A stretch of DNA of 64,000 nucleotides from Roseinatronobacter alkalisoli. Its GTDB lineage: Bacteria; Pseudomonadota; Alphaproteobacteria; Rhodobacterales; Rhodobacteraceae. Below the pieces are notes generated by a model. That model did not search any database, was not told where the DNA came from, and saw only the letters and a list, made by a program, of their open reading frames with translations. Both the position numbers and the translations under genes were made by a program. Location of the stretch: NCBI RefSeq assembly GCF_028745735.1, contig NZ_JAQZSM010000014.1, positions 1 to 64,000 on the forward strand. The letters are read 5' to 3'. Of this stretch, positions 63,228 through 64,000 are shown piece by piece; the first letter of the stretch is position 1, and each line of letters starts with the position of its first letter.

Positions 63228-64000
63228 TTATGCAGGGGCCGCGCGCCCACGCCAGCTTGCACCTGCCTGACCACGCCCGAACCCGTCGCAAAGCTGCATC
63301 TGCGGATGCGCGGCACGAAGATTGTCCGCCAATCTGTCGGCGCAAATCTCATCCGCCAGAAGCCGCGCATAATCCGCGCAGATCGCCGCGAACCCCACCG
63401 ACTGCGGCTGCAACCGCAAGGCGGCCACCCCCATTTCCCGCAACTGCCCAACATGATCGGCCATGCAGGCATAGGCCTGACTAAGGGTTTGCACGCCATT
63501 CACAACCAGAAAGCGCTGCCCGTCCAGCGTGTCCACATCGCGGCCATCCGGGTCTGTATCACAGACGAACTGACAGGAATCCTTGGCGCGGTCATGCAGG
63601 CGCGCATGATAACACCGCCCCGAAATTGCCAGTGGCAACCGCCCGTGTCCCCAGACTTCCAGCGCGACGCCTTCGCCCTGCGCAATATTGGCAAGGATGG
63701 CCACTGATCTCATCGGCAATTCTGGCGGCAGGCAAACGCGCGTGGCCCCGCGCCGTACCAGCCAGCGCAATGTGCTTTCATTATAGACATTGACCATCGG
63801 CCCGACCCAGAAGGGCACACCCGGCGCGATATGGTGCAGCGCTGAAAGATCATTCACCTCGACCGGGAGGCCAAGCCCCGGCAACTCCGCCATCTGTTTG
63901 CGTTCGCGCTTCAGGGTGATCAGCGCAAGCGAGGTCAGCGCAACCTGTTTGCCCCCCGCCTGCAGATTATCTATCGCCTGCGGGATTTCGCCCTGCCAGA
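63228..64000 (-). CDS. ubiV: UbiV, oxygen-independent ubiquinone hydroxylation protein (U32 family), start outside window
   Basis: The frame is open from the window edge (first full codon at 63998) to the stop at 63228, so about 256 C-terminal residues are visible. GRCYHARLHDRAKDSCQFVC gives the C-x12-C-x3-C part of the UbiV [4Fe-4S] site; the fourth, N-terminal Cys would be beyond the edge. LPGLGLPVEVNDLSAL and VLPP-like CLPPELPMRSVAI are U32 features. With UbiU and UbiT it hydroxylates the ubiquinone ring without oxygen, supplying quinone for denitrification. Confidence 0.87.
   Translation of the reverse strand, partial: WQGEIPQAIDNLQAGGKQVALTSLALITLKRERKQMAELPGLGLPVEVNDLSALHHIAPGVPFWVGPMVNVYNESTLRWLVRRGATRVCLPPELPMRSVAILANIAQGEGVALEVWGHGRLPLAISGRCYHARLHDRAKDSCQFVCDTDPDGRDVDTLDGQRFLVVNGVQTLSQAYACMADHVGQLREMGVAALRLQPQSVGFAAICADYARLLADEICADRLADNLRAAHPQMQLCDGFGRGQAGASWRGRAAPA

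Overview
The window reads as chromosome of a denitrifying alphaproteobacterium, most likely of the Rhodobacteraceae/Paracoccaceae. The support is high-GC coding sequence, a nosRZDFYLX order of the alphaproteobacterial type, FNR/NnrR-type TTGAT-N4-ATCAA boxes, nnrS-nnrU, TRAP and TctABC transporters, ROK-controlled sugar ABC systems and an imuA-imuB-dnaE2 cassette. No tRNA, rRNA or CRISPR array was found.

Layout. 1-600: 3' end of an IS5-type element. 691-6600: a fused double GntR/FCD regulator diverges from a TRAP transporter operon (dctP-dctQ-dctM) that continues into a type II dehydroquinase, a shikimate/quinate dehydrogenase and a broken piece of 3-dehydroshikimate dehydratase, as for uptake and catabolism of a quinate/shikimate-like acid. 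6700-12300: insertion-sequence graveyard holding a decayed IS66 with its passenger ORF, an IS110, IS3/IS6 fragments, and an IS6 transposase with one internal stop. 11838-12577: a YjhX-type toxin gene beside a broken GNAT gene. 12887-19940: HxlR/nitroreductase pair, MFS pump/TetR pair, an Rrf2-oxidoreductase-methyltransferase operon, and a second methyltransferase.

20135-31170: two sugar ABC import systems, each facing its own ROK repressor. The first has an FrcK-like kinase, a MalK/UgpC-type ATPase, a binding protein and two permeases. The second is a ribose/fructose-type frcBCA set. 31371-36957: a small membrane protein, then dnaE2, imuB and imuA in overlapping order (translesion mutasome). 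37069-45731: a GntP-type permease, a BON-MscS channel, a decay zone (toxin-antitoxin, Tm-1 and IS630 remnants), a tctC-tctAB transporter with TctA and TctB fused, and a YciE/YciF-like protein. 45840-46937: relics of a homoprotocatechuate (hpa) pathway.

47233-64000: a CHASE4 hybrid histidine kinase, the complete nos cluster for N2O reduction on the minus strand, two NsrR-like Rrf2 regulators, nnrS-nnrU for NO tolerance, mog and a DUF2478 gene (molybdenum cofactor side), a YtfE/DnrN di-iron repair protein, and the 3' part of ubiV (oxygen-independent ubiquinone synthesis). Perfect FNR-type boxes precede nosR and dnrN. The block therefore looks like one anaerobic respiration module: N2O reductase and its maturation, NO sensing and repair, cofactor supply and quinone supply.
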